Below, piece after piece: positions 34,263 through 45,868 of a stretch of DNA of 64,000 nucleotides. The stretch's first letter is position 1; each line of letters begins with the position of its first letter. Made by a program: the position numbers and the translations under genes. Below the pieces are notes generated by a model, which ran no database searches, had not been told where the DNA came from, and saw only the letters and a program-made list of their open reading frames with translations. This DNA comes from Nymphaea colorata (Eukaryota; Streptophyta; Magnoliopsida; Nymphaeales; Nymphaeaceae): the NCBI RefSeq assembly GCF_008831285.2, contig NC_045146.1, positions 10,118,972 through 10,182,971 of the forward strand. The letters run 5' to 3'.

Positions 34263-35480
34263 GATAACCTTTTTGCAATATATTGTTATTCATTTGAATT
34301 TAATTAATACTTTCACAATCCTAGATCCTTGGGTGTTGGAAGGTAGGCAACCTAGTTTTCTATTTCAAATCATGGTTTGTTTGTTATTATTATTGATAGC
34401 TCTCTTGCAATTTCTTAACAGGTATGCTAGAAAGTAGCTGACCCACATGCTATGATTAAAAAGGAATATCATGGGGCATAGGGCTAGAAAGAAGCGAGCA
34501 TCATCAAAATTAGTGTTGATAATTTGTTACATAAATAGAATCAACTTGATATTTTGCTAACTATAAACATATCAATGTGATAATGGTAAATTCATAACTT
34601 CATTTCATAAACAGACTCAACTTGGTTTACAAGGTAAATCTCTTTTCTCCTTGCTCACAGTTCTTTTATAATAGGTTGATCATGCAGCATTTGAGGAAAG
34701 TCATAACGCCGACTTTCGGGCATTTACACGATGACAAACAAAGACACATGGACCTTGAATTGGCTGCAAAGCCAACTGTTTGGATCTCATTTCATGTATA
34801 GAATGTGAGCTACAAGGAATCAGACATTTAGATGAAGTAAAGTTTACAAGATTAAAGGTCCCATCACAGCCACATCCAAGGAATATTAGTCCAAGGCCCA
34901 TGTAATGCATATGTTCATGGAAAAGAAACCAATAGATCATCTCCCATGGTGACCCTGAACCAGAGCAATATGAGCCCACTATTTTGAAACCCTCCTTATA
35001 AGCACAACCACAAATATTATTGATCACTATTGGCTGTATTTCAGGGAGGCAAACTCAAAATCACACTATTTCACAAGAACTCGAGAAAATTTCATCAATT
35101 AAAGAATTTATAAAAGAAAGTGAGGAATGGGAACAGGGGAGAAACTAGTTATTAAAGAAATGAATGAAATTTTCATGATAATGGAATGATATCTCTGAGT
35201 ACTGTCATTGTATTACAATTGATTTCTCAGTAAAATCATGGAACTTCCAAAATTTCCATAAAATCTGCATGCCCACAAGATGTTGTGAATAGGCTAAACT
35301 TAAGCAAGGTGCTAAAATGTACAAGCTTTGGTTCTCTTGTGGCAATATCTTCATACAATATCTATAAATAGGAAAAGGAATATCCTTGAGTAATCATCTG
35401 AACCTCTGTCAATCATCTCTAAGCAGCAACTACAAAAACAATGCATACATAAAGTAATGATTTCTAATACTCAAGAGAAT
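34263..35480. other. Unassigned sequence
   Basis: AT-rich. The minus ORF 34701-35027 (Cys-rich, GLGLIFLGCGCDG) has no recognisable domain. It is not clearly part of the FAR1-like pseudogene. Confidence 0.25.
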
Positions 35481-35579
35481 TAGATGGACATTTGCATACA
35501 AAACAGGCACCCAGCATGGAGATGGTGTGCAACAATGGCTATATGGATAAAATTAATAATAAAAACAAGAAAAAAAAAT

Positions 35580-36000
35580 TGGTGAGCCCCCTTGCTGCAT
35601 CGGGCATACATGACCGACCCCCTGACATAGCCAAGGGCAAGGATACCCCTCCCTCTGCATCGGCTGGGTATGCTGACCCACCTGACACAAGCGAAGGGGT
35701 CTCCTTCATGCCTGCCTGGCGAAGATTGAGAGAGAGACAATGTCGGCCAATGGGGGAGGTTTTTATTGTGTGGGTGAGAGAGAGAGGGGAAGGGGGTGGG
35801 GGGGTGTGGAGAGAGAGAGAGGGGGAGAGTTACTCACCTACAGCTGAAGTTGTCCTATAGAGGAAAAGTGATGGACGACAGGCGGAGCTCCTCTACATAT
35901 GGGAGGAGATACAGAGAGGGAGGGAGAGAGGGATTGAGAGAGAGAAAAGGCGGCTACTCATCGATGGCAGAGGGTGTCCTACAGAGGAGTTGATGCAGCC
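35580..36000. repeat. Low-complexity GA-rich region
   Basis: A GC-rich part with degenerate phrases (GCATCGGGCATAC, GCATCGGCTGGGTATG) is followed by GAGAGA/GGGAGAG runs to about 35990. The style resembles the interior of the short LINE-like element at 30.4-31.0 kb, on the opposite strand, but I could not establish homology. Confidence 0.45.
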
Positions 36001-36003
36001 AAC

Positions 36004-36036
36004 CTTGTAGCTGTTGCAACCTTGTAGCTGTTGCAA
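36004..36036. repeat. Short tandem duplication
   Basis: AACCTTGTAGCTGTTGC occurs twice in a row (17-bp unit), just after the GA-rich region. Confidence 0.8.
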
Positions 36037-36042
36037 AACGTC

Positions 36043-39000
36043 GCCGAAGGCTGGTTGTCCTTCCAAGATCAAGTTGAGGACTGAAATCTATTGCTGCCGA
36101 ATATAAAGGCTTACAAAAAAATCAACCCGGCTGAACAACAACCCCAGCTGAATAAGCCCTTGGGACTGGTTACAAGAAGGGTTAACCTAGCCCGGCTCCT
36201 CCTACTACAATCAACTACAAGGATGTGAGGTTGTACAAACATATGCCATACACAATGCTCTCCTCACTCAGCCAAGCAATCACATACATTCATCATCCTG
36301 CCAAGCCATACCTAGGCACGACAAACCATTCCCCATTGATTTCCCTAGGTGGTTGTACAGCTCAGGACTATGTCCTAAGTAGTGTGCTTCGGAGGAGTTC
36401 GCAGTCAGCTGAGAAGGCCAATGGCCAGCTGCAAACCACGCCCGCCCGTGTTCTACACAAAGGACGGTGTATCACTTGCTGGAGCTATGTCCGGCCTCTC
36501 CACAAGCTGTAATTTAGCTGAAAACAAAAACCATGTCTTAGGTATTCAGCTCCAGCTCCATGAATAGCTGCTGCAACGAGTTTCTGCAGCTGGTTCCTCT
36601 CGCTCGATAGCACCTTGAACTCCAAACAGAGACAGTTGATTACTGCCTAGAGGATCAGCAAGAATACAAAATAGAGAAGTGGTTTTCCACTTCACCAAGC
36701 AGTAATTGAGCCCCTTGTTCAGTGAACATTAGGGGGAAGCAATTGCTGGTTAGGCACCACTGAACACCTCTTCTCTTTTGGCCTTTACTCTGCTGCAGTC
36801 GCCTACGACATATTCAGCTGGTTCAACCGCAACTTCTTCATTTGGTCGACAACTTCAATTACAACAACAATCAAATTCCAGGTAGAACAGAGAAAGAACT
36901 GAGCAATGAGTCATGGAAATGTCACCAAAGAGCAAGTTTAACCCGAGGAGAAGACGAAGCTGGGGTGAGGCAGTCGCCCGTAGCACCGGCAAGCGCATAT
37001 TCTCCTGTCCAGCTCCGGTTCAGCGCTAGTCTCCCTTCCATGGCAGCTTCCTTTTGCAGATTTCAGCTTCCAAATGGGCACAACATCAAAGTACAATCAA
37101 TCAGAGGTTAATAAAGATGCTGAGGCATGTATTCATCACCAAAGTTCAAGGATTTCCTAAGCTGATTGACATATTGGGGCGCAGACGAGGATCCCCCTCG
37201 CAGGTGTGTTCTAGCGACGCTCAGAAGTCAGCTACACTCACAGAATTTTCTAAAATCACATGCAGCTCTGATCGCCATGAAAATTGGTCAGACGATAGCC
37301 AAGATGCTGAGAAATAGATGCCCCAAATATCAGCTCTAGTTTAGCTTCCAGTAGAAAACGCGCGAAGAAAGAAGTTACACTTGATTTCCTATATTACTCC
37401 AAGCAGTGCTGCCGATTTCTGCCAATCGTTGCCGCAATTCCGATCTGCTCCGATGGATTGGCCAAATCAACTCCGATCTTGCTCAAATTTTACCATAATG
37501 TTCCTCTAACAATTACGAAGCTAACAGGACCATTGCCACCCTCCGATCGGATTCCGATCGCCAGAAAATCGCTTCTGATCAGACATTTCTGTTCACAGCT
37601 AACAAAGAAGAAACCAAGCATCGTTCGGTCCAATTCCACGCTTCCTTTGCTCGATCTCCATTCCAATTTTTCTCTGAATTGCGTTGCACACAAGATTGAT
37701 CAATTACAGATTGATTACAAGCCAATTGCGACACAAAATTGACTTATCATTCATTAAATGCAGCTGATCTAATTTGGCGTTAGGCAAGCCGACTGATAAT
37801 CAGCTGGATCGACCAATCATCAGCACTGATCTCAATTTCTGATCAGAGCAACTGTAACCAAGACCCGAGGCAATTGAGTTTTTGTTAGACTGAGCGATGA
37901 TGCATCAAAATCGAAGATCCAATCGGTCTGCTCAATTAATCTCAGTCGTAGGAGCTAATTCTGAAAAACAGGTTCACAGTGGAGGATTTGGCGTACCTGA
38001 TTACAGAATTTCTGGTGGATGTCATCGCAGATATCGTCGATCTTCTCCAGAACCACGGGAGATATCTCATCTCTTCCCATGAAATTCGTCTGCCTCTAAA
38101 CCTCTTGTTTCGGGAGAGGAATGCACAGGTGAATCAGGTTGAACATCTATGATAAGTCCAACGAAGAACCAGCGGCTGATTCCCGGCGTTAGCTACTGCA
38201 ATCTCGTGCATAGGATTTATAGTCGGAAAATGTCATCGACAACCCACCGACAAGGGGGAAAATACATCCCGCCAATTTTCAGATTCAATTCATTTCCAAA
38301 GTCATCAAAGCATAGTTTTTTTTTGCGTACAAGAGAGTCTCGGCTATTTATAGCAGCAAGCCACAAGCAGATGCACACGTGTTTATTCAGATTCAATGAA
38401 TCTGGACATACAAGAAATGAAAGTCAAAAAACTCATACTTGGTTGCAGCGGGCTGCACCTGCACCTACCTGGGTTGCACCCAGGCTCTTCATCTTCAGCT
38501 AAGGCTCTTGGCCTCCACGCACCTAGGTTGGCCCCTAGGCTGCTACTGTCTAGGCTGCTACTGTCGAAGTCCCTCCACCGAGTCTTCATGTTGTCACCTG
38601 CCTTAGCTGCATGCTGCCGCTACTACTTAAGTCACAGGCTGGTCACTACAGTCCACCGAGCTCTACCAAACAGTCTTCTCAATAGAGTCATCTTGGTCTG
38701 AATCGGATCTGGCTTGGACTGAACCCAGTCTAGTCGAGTCCTTAACCTCGCTCAGAAAATGGTCATAGCTAGTTGGTTCTGGCTTGGCTAAGTTCTTTAC
38801 CTCACGTAAAATCACACTCGGCGCACGTGCGGGTTGCAGCACTTCTTGCAGATTTTCGGCCTTAGGCGCGATATTAGCCTCACTTGGATTGAGGTCTCCT
38901 CCTTCAACCCACTCGGCCTGCTCGTTAACCTCACTAAGAATTGCACCATATTCATCAACATGAATGCTTGCGGCCTGTCTCATGCAATCAACTTCAACAC

Positions 39001-39129
39001 TGCACTCGGCCGTGTGCTCCTAGCACCCGTCGGCTGCGTGGTCGACAACCCTCAGCAGGGTCAAAGGCAGTTTTGTAACAAGAGCAGTGATAGGCAACGG
39101 GTGACAGGTAGAGGTCCTCTGTGTGTAGG
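36043..39129. other. Unassigned sequence, with one coding-like minus ORF
   Basis: About 3 kb without an identifiable gene. A 16-bp unit (CTAGGCTGCTACTGT) is doubled at about 38538-38570. The minus ORF 38663-38983, 106 codons from an ATG, is rich in Glu, Ala and Pro (SEVNEQAEWVEGGDLNPSEANIAPKAENLQEVLQ) and looks coding, but matches no family I know. It may belong to an unidentified retroelement or old gene next to the LINE 3' end. Confidence 0.3.
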
Positions 39130-40115
39130 TGAGAGATAGAAAGAGGGGACCAATAAAATGTGAAAGCATAATAAAATTTCGGGACAAGAAGTTCTCTAGA
39201 TACAAGAACAAACCGGAAAAACAAAATAGAAGAATGAAATATGCAAGATAGCAGCACAATAAAACAGAATAAGAGGGGTGGGGAGAGAGTGGATAGACTG
39301 AGCGACAGAGTCACCTAGCAGCAAACGAAAAACGGTGTTGTAGTCGAATAGTAAAGTGGACATCCCCTGCACAAGGCGTGCCATAAAATCCAGCAATGAG
39401 GAGGTGCCCCTGAAGACCCTGTTGTTGTACTCATTCTAAATGCGCTACCAAGAGGATATAAGCCATAGCCTCCAAACACGACCCTAGGAAAAGGGCAGGT
39501 GGGAGAAGGTAATAGAAGAAAAGAAGGCGAATGGAGGGCGAGTCTAGAAGGCTCGAACAAATGAAGTCCATGCAGAGACAAGAACACTATAGAAGAAAGG
39601 GCATGAGGTAAAAAGATGAATCTGAAACTCAGCTGCGACAAAACAGAGGGGACATTGGTTAACTAAACTAATGCCAAGGCACTGTAGGTGGTCAAATGTA
39701 TTGATGTGGCCAACAAGAAGAAGCCAAGTAAAAGTAATGGCACGAGGAAATGGGCCAGGAGACCAAAGGGACTGAGGTGGGAACGACACAATAGAAGAAC
39801 CAATGAAAGCTAAGTAGCAAAAAGAAAAGTGAATCCACAGAAAGACAAAATAGGCCAAGATGGTGGGCGAGCAATGGAAGATCAGCAAGGAAGAGGAAAA
39901 GGGGAAGGGTAGAAAGCATGTCATACCAAAAGTAAGAAAGAGAGGTGTAAGAGAGGGAAATATGCCAATAACTAGGAGATGACACGTCAGATGAAAATGG
40001 CAATAAGAGAATGCTCAGTTGACAGATACCACCACCAAGAACACAAAGAGGACTCACCCGCCCGGCTAAGATTTGTAACCCCAACACCTCTAAGATGATG
40101 CGGAAGGGCAACCAT
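39130..40115 (-). mobile_element. LINE segment 3: end of ORF2 (zf-RVT) and 3' UTR
   Basis: The minus strand resumes after copia A with ALPHHLRGVGVTNLSRAGESSLCSWWWYL, the GGLGVRNL...WLW stretch after the RT core in plant LINEs. It then gives ITFTWLLLVGHINTFDHLQCLG...NQCPLCFVAAEFQIHLFTSCPF, the zinc-binding zf-RVT domain (C-x2-C...H-x4-C, near 39640-39740). Frameshifts separate these blocks. The 3' part (39300-39140) is untranslated and matches the end of the short element at 31.1-31.3 kb. The exact 3' end and any poly(A) tail are not clear. Confidence 0.78.
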
Positions 40116-40391
40116 TGTTAGCGTATGGGGATCGGGTCTGTTCAGACCCGATCCATTCTCCTTATATCCACACGCCTAAAGTTACTAGGCGGTGGCTCTC
40201 TTGTAATATTTTATAATTTTATGTACAAATCTGTTGTAACCTATTAGGGTTATTCTTTTAATTAAAGATTAAGGAATGCAGGGCTGTGTTAAGCCGGCTG
40301 CTCCCTTTCCTCCATCGTCTTCTTTCATCCTCTCCTCTCAATATATCTGTTTTGCATACAGAGAGACGAGTACTTTGTGAAGATTCTTACA
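40116..40391 (+). repeat. 5' LTR of copia A
   Basis: 276 bp, TGTTAGCGTATG...GATTCTTACA. Near its start a perfect 12-bp inverted repeat with a 2-base loop (40129-40154, GGATCGGGTCTG/CAGACCCGATCC) could form a hairpin. Confidence 0.95.
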
Positions 40392-40406
40392 TGGTATCAG
40401 AGCCAG
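40392..40406 (+). promoter_or_regulatory. Primer-binding site, initiator tRNA-Met (copia A)
   Basis: TGGTATCAGAGCC immediately after the LTR terminal CA; full match to the standard plant copia site. Confidence 0.92.
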
Positions 40407-40597
40407 GTTGCATCGTCCTCCGGTGAGTGATTTCATTTTGATGTGATTAGCCCTAATCTGCCCTAAATTCTTTCTTTTATGGCGTGGTCATCCCTCTTTT
40501 CAGTTTCTGCCCTAAATCTTGCGTGATTTGCCCTAATCGTTGTGCCCTAATTTTCTCATCGTTTTGCCCTAATTTCTGTCGTTGCCCTAAATCAATT

Positions 40598-43500
40598 ATA
40601 GATCAGCCGACTCCCTCTCTTCTATCTTCTAGCTTTCTCTCTCAACTTATTTCTCAAAAGCTGAATCATAGTAACTATTTGACTTGGAAACGTCAAATAG
40701 TCCCTTTTATTAAAAGTCATAGACTCTACGGGCATATCGATGGGACCACTCCAGCACCTCCTATGTATATTGACCGTGAAGTGAAGAAGACCGTAGTGGG
40801 AGATCAAGCTGCTGGGGCTGCGGCTATGAGTGAAATCAGATTTGAATATGAAACCATTACTGAAAATAATCCTGAGTATGAAGCTTGGCTGGCTCACGAC
40901 CAGTCCCTTGTTGCCTATATTACTTCTACTTTGTCAGAGGAAGTATTAGGAGGTATTGATGATGATTTAACAGCCCTAGAGTTGTGGTCTACCCTTGCCA
41001 CCACGTATTCTCAAGTATCTGAAGCACGTTTTCTGCAGTTAAGAAGGCAATTTCAGGACATCAAGCATGGGACGCGTACTGTTTTGGAATATTTGAATGA
41101 AATTAAAAGTGTAAGTGATCAACTTGCTGCCATTGGACATCCCGTCAGCGACAAGGACAAAGTGCAACAAGCCTTGAGTGGACTGGGAACAGATTTTGAT
41201 ATTTTTTGCACAGCCTTGGAAGTCCTACCTATTCTTCCATCTTTCGAAGATCTCAAGGCTAAGTTATTCCAACACGAAGCTAGTCGTGTTCAGCGACAGA
41301 ATTTGATTCCTTCCAACAGTCACAATGTACTGATCACAGTGACACATGCATTGCAAGGGAATCGCACTCGTACTTGGATTCCTCAGGCAGGAATGGGAAG
41401 AGGGATTCTCCCAACACCACAGGGCATGAACACTACTTTTGCCACATCTAGAAGGGTTCCAACTTGTTTCTATTGCAACAAGAGGGGGCATGTAAAGTCA
41501 GAATGTTGGCACAACCCGCAGAACAAAAATAATCAGATTAGACGTGATAACAAGGCAGCAGCAGGGTCAGCTTCATCATCATCTGGATCTAATGTTTCAG
41601 CAGACGTACAGCAACTCCTCATGGCAGCCCTGTCTAAGCTTCATTTGAAACAAAACGAACAAGGAGAATGGTATGTGGTCTCTGGAGCAGCAGCTCATGT
41701 TACTGGTGACGCAGGTAATCTCTCTAGTGCTCTCCCTTATTTAGATAAAGGCTCAGTTGTCACGGGAGATGGTTCCCATCACACAATATCACACATTGGA
41801 AATGTACAAATTTCTATGGGCTCTTCTTCGATTCCATTAAAGAATGTTCTTGTTGTTCCAAGTGTCAAGAAAAATATTATTTCAGTGTCTAAGCTTATTG
41901 ATGATACTCAATCCTCTGTTGAATTCACACCCTCTTCTGTTTATGTCAAGGATGCTCGAACCAAGAAGACATTCGCTGAGGACACTCGCAAAGGAGATAT
42001 GTATGTCCTTGAAGGAGCTCCACAGGTGTCAAAATCTCACCTTTCCGATTCATGTTTTCCAAGTCATAGTGAAGTCAATGTCACAGAGTATAATAAACCA
42101 TCCATTTGGCATGGTCGGTTAGCTCATTGTAGTCAATCTTTTGTTCGAAATCTTGTTGCAGACGAGCTCTTAGATAAGTCCAGTCTGAGTTCTGTCAGTG
42201 AGTCCAGCATATGCTCGAGTTGTCATATCTGTAAGAGCCATGCCCTTCCTTTTCAATTAATAAATAAAAGAGCTCCAAAAGTTTTTGACACCATATATTC
42301 TGATGTTTGGGGGCCTGCTCCAGTTCCTTCTTCTTCTGGGAGTAGATACTATGTCATTTTTGTTGATTCATATTCCCGATATACTTGGATCCATTTCATG
42401 AAACACAAATCAGAAGTTTTTCGCTTATTCACTCAATTTCATGCCTTGGTTCAAAATAAATACTCCAGTAATATTGTGTATTTTCAATGTAATGGTGGTG
42501 GTGAATTTATTTCTAATGATTTTACTGAGTACTTACTAGATAATGGGATCACTAGACAAATTTCATGTCCGCATACACCTCAGCAAAACGGAATTGCTGA
42601 AAGGAAACATAGGCATATTGTTGAAAGTGCACTTAGCATGATGCATGAAACAGACTTACCTATGACATTGTGGACCGAGGCTTTCCATACGGCTGTACAT
42701 GTTATAAATCGATTGCCATTGGCTTTGCTTGATGGAAAATCACCATTTTTTCTTTTACACCAAAAGCAGCCACGTTATGAGGAGTTGCGTGTTTTTGGAT
42801 GTGTGTGCTATGTGCATGTTGATGTTTCCTTGCGAAACAAATTTCAAGATTGTGCTGTTTTATGTAGATTTATAGGGTATGCAGAAAATTACAAGGGTTA
42901 TAGGTGTTACAACCCTAAAACTGGGCGTGTACATATTTCACGGCATGTTGTCTTTGATGAGAACAGGTTACAGGATCCCAAAGCTACTTCTGTGACACTC
43001 AAGGACAAAAATGAAGTTTATGATACTTGGCTTCATGCTGAAATCTTAAGACAAGAGGCAGCAATGTTGACTGAGCACAATGAGCAAGTTGTTAATGAGC
43101 CTGAGACATCTGTAAGTAGTTCCTTGAGCAGCACTACTTCCTTGGACAGCATGCCTTCATCTTCTCAGCCCAGTGAGCCACCTATGCATAATCGGTTCTC
43201 AGGCCTAGTGTATTCTAGGCGATCAGTTCCTACTGCAGTTCCACGCCAATCACAATGCATGCGACATCCTATTGATAGATGGGTGAGCTATAACAGTTTT
43301 TCTTTGGATTTTCAGCTGTTTATGACAAAAGTCAGCAAAAAGGTGGAACCAACATCTTATCACAATGCGAGTAAGGAAAAATGTTGGGTTGAAGCTATGA
43401 ATGAGGAAATGACAGCCTTGCATGAATGTCAGACTTGGCAGATTGTCCCTCGTCCAGCTGATAAGAATGTTGTGGGATCCAAATGGGTTTATAAACTGAA

Positions 43501-44793
43501 ATATAAACCAGATGATAGCATTGATCGGTATAAAGCACGACTTGTGGCGCGCGGTTTCACTCAGCAATATGGGGAAGATTATGATGAAACATTCAGTCCA
43601 GTCATCAAGATGGGAACAATCCGTGTGATTATTTCTCTTGCAGTCTCGTATGGATGGTCTCTCTATCAGTTAGATGTCAAAAATGCTTTTCTTCATGGAA
43701 TTCTTAAGGAAGAGGTATACATGGAGCAACCTCCCGGCTACACTACTCATGATTCTCAAAAATGGGTTTGCAAATTACACAAGTCTCTATATGGGTTGAA
43801 GCAAGCTTCTAGGTCATGGTTTGATCGTTTTTCTCATCACATACAACAAGTTGGTTTTCTCCGAAGCTCTCTCAATCACTCTTTGTTTATCTATCGCACT
43901 GGAGAAGCTACCACCTGGTTACTTATCTATGTTGATGATATTGTTATATCTGGGAATTCTTCTTCACATATATCTTATGTTAAAGGTATGTTGAAGCAAG
44001 AATTCAAGATGAAGGATCTGGGAGAATTACGATATTTTTTGGGTGTTGAACTTGACAGGACAAATGATAGTTTGACTCTTACACAGCACAAGTATACCCT
44101 TGATGTTTTGGACAAGGCAGGTATGACTAATTGCAAACCCATCACTACCCCCAGTGTTCTGAATACTAAATTGACTGCATCTGATGGAACTGCTGCATAT
44201 TCCAATCCCACATTCTATCGCAGCATTGTTGGTATGTTACAATATCTTACCTTTACTCGCCCAGACATAGTATATGCTGTAAATCAGATTTCTCAGTTCA
44301 TGCATGCACCCACTGAAGGACATATGGATGCTGCTAAGCGGATCCTACGGTATCTCAAACCTACTCTTGGAGATGGACTAGTCTACACCAAATGTTCCAA
44401 TGTTTCTCTTGGACATAGCATATATACATATACTGATGCCGACTGGGCAGGCGATCCCGATGACCGACGATCAGTTTCAGGTTTCTGTCTCTTTCTTGAT
44501 TCTAATCTCATTTGTTGGAGCAGTAAAAAGCAGCGTGCTGTTGCACGATCTAGCACTGAGGCAGAGTATAGAGCAATGGCTGCAGGGACTGCTGAAGCGT
44601 CATGGTTACGTCATTTACTTGGGGAGCTCAATCTTCCTATTGTTCGGTCATCATTACTATGTGACAATCAAAGTGCGATAAAAATTGCTTTCAATCCCAT
44701 TTTGCACAATCGCACCAAACATATAGAGATTGATCAACATTTCATTCGTCATAAGGTTGAAGAAGCCGAGATCTTGCCTACTTATATATCCAC
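40598..44793 (+). pseudogene. Copia A gag-pol polyprotein (main part)
   Basis: Open without a stop from upstream of 40598 to the copia B insertion. The likely ancestral start is 40598: the codon is ATA here but ATG in relative R at the same place (ATGGATCA). The domains are: UBN2-type gag; CCHC knuckle CFYCNKRGHVKSECW (about 41464); protease WYVVSGAAAHVTGD, with the catalytic Asp replaced by Val (GTC, 41678-41680); pre-integrase WHGRLAH...CSSCHICKSH; and integrase YSDVWGPAP, then QCNGGGEF with Asn (AAT, 42491-42493) at the second catalytic Asp, then GIAERKHRH. RT has LDVKNAFLHG and IYVDDIV (about 43927); RNase H has TDADWAGD, SSTEAEYRAM and CDNQSAIKIAF. Protease and integrase look catalytically dead although the frame is intact. 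Confidence 0.9.
44789..44793. repeat. Target-site duplication of copia B, left copy
   Basis: TCCAC directly before the 5' LTR; identical to 49953-49957. Removing B and one copy restores the A reading frame. Confidence 0.95.
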
Positions 44794-45062
44794 TGTTAGA
44801 ATATGTTGTTGTGGGTCTGGACCCGGTTCTATGGGGCGCGGGTACCGAGGCAGGCTCGGTACCCTAGGCGGCTTCTTCTCTCTCCCTCTTTATATTGTCA
44901 CTTATGTATAAGTGTTGAATTAAGTGAAATAGAATTTTCTCTCCTAGGGTTGCGGGTGTGCACCTAGGTAGAGCTTCCCGTGGTTTTTTTCCTCGTCCGA
45001 GGTTTTTCCACGTACATCGTGTGTTCTTCCTCTTCTTCCTCTACGTGGTTCGTGTTTCTACA
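44794..45062 (+). repeat. 5' LTR of copia B
   Basis: 269 bp, TGTTAGAATATG...GTTTCTACA. It contains a perfect 10-bp inverted repeat GGGTACCGAG/CTCGGTACCC (44840-44864). Compared with the 3' LTR it lacks 13 bases that form one arm of a second inverted repeat, and it carries an extra 9 bases (TCTTCTTCC) near its end. Confidence 0.95.
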
Positions 45063-45076
45063 TGGTATCAGAGCCA
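45063..45076 (+). promoter_or_regulatory. Primer-binding site, initiator tRNA-Met (copia B)
   Basis: TGGTATCAGAGCC immediately following the 5' LTR. Confidence 0.92.
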
Positions 45077-45379
45077 TCGAAGTTGGAGAAGAGTTTTTTT
45101 TTCCCAAGGATCGTTAGACGTGGAAGTTTTTCGTCGCCCGACGCCGTTGAAGTTCCGGCGCCGCTGCTGCCCTTGTGACGTCGCCCTGCTCTGCCGCCGC
45201 CGTCCTCCGTTCCGCCGCTGGTTGCGCCTCCGCAGTCCTCCGTTCGGCCCGTTCTAGGTTTCTGCCACCGTGGGTGGCCTCTGTTTTGCGCCGTCGCCTG
45301 CCTTCCGTCACCGCTGCCTCATTCCCGCCGCCGTCACCTCTTCGTTTCTGTGCCTCTTGTTGCTGTGTGCTTGTTTGTG

Positions 45380-45868
45380 ATGGCAGAAGCGATGGGGACT
45401 CAAAAAGATGTCGTTCTTGACGCGGGCAGCGCCTCCAAGACTGAGAACGTGCCGATCCATGTCACCTTCATCCGTCTGACCAAGGACAATTACCTATCTT
45501 GGTCTGCCGCTCTCGAGATTGGGATTACTAGCCGTGGGCGTCTCTCTTACATCACTGGCGACAAACCTGCGCCCATCAAATCTGATCCTCAATGGGCGAC
45601 GTGGGCGTTGGAGGACAGCCAGGTGAAGGTGTGGATTATCAGCTCCGTGTCCTCAGATATCCAGCCCCTCATTCTGCAGAATCCAACCTCTTTCGATATG
45701 TGGACTGTGCTTGCAAAGATGTATGGTTGCAAGAAGAGACATCTGCGCACCTATCAGATTAAACGCAGTATTTACTCCCTGACACAGGGTGATTTATCTG
45801 TTGCTGCCTTCTATGCTGCCCTGAAGACCAAATGGGAGGAGCTAGATTATCATGTGACTGATGAGTGA
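45380..45868 (+). pseudogene. Copia B gag, N-terminal part
   Basis: Starts MAEAMGTQKDV at the ATG of 45380; an upstream in-frame extension has no ATG. The sequence VPIHVTFIRLTKDNYLSWSAALEIGITSRGRLSYITG, then WVIS-like and PTSFDMWTVLAKMYG...RTYQIKRSIYSLTQGDLSVAAFYAALKTKWEELDY, is the standard copia gag (UBN2-type) pattern. The frame ends at TGA (45866-45868), where relatives have Trp. The continuing frame shows a shift of +1 or -2 just downstream, so gag is broken at about one third of its length. Confidence 0.85.

Noticed and set aside
35580-36000. Inverted second copy of the short LINE-like element (30.1-31.3 kb)
   Set aside because: Both are GA/CT-rich with similar phrases, but I could not align either end region, so low complexity is the safer explanation.
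39315-40111. Chain of hydrophobic minus ORFs that could suggest a membrane protein
   Set aside because: The zf-RVT motif and the GVGVTNL segment identify the LINE 3' coding region; hydrophobicity comes from T-rich codons and frame errors.
45114-45311. Arg/Ala-rich minus ORF in the copia B leader
   Set aside because: It is explained by the GCC-rich untranslated leader of B; the opposite strand is equally open.
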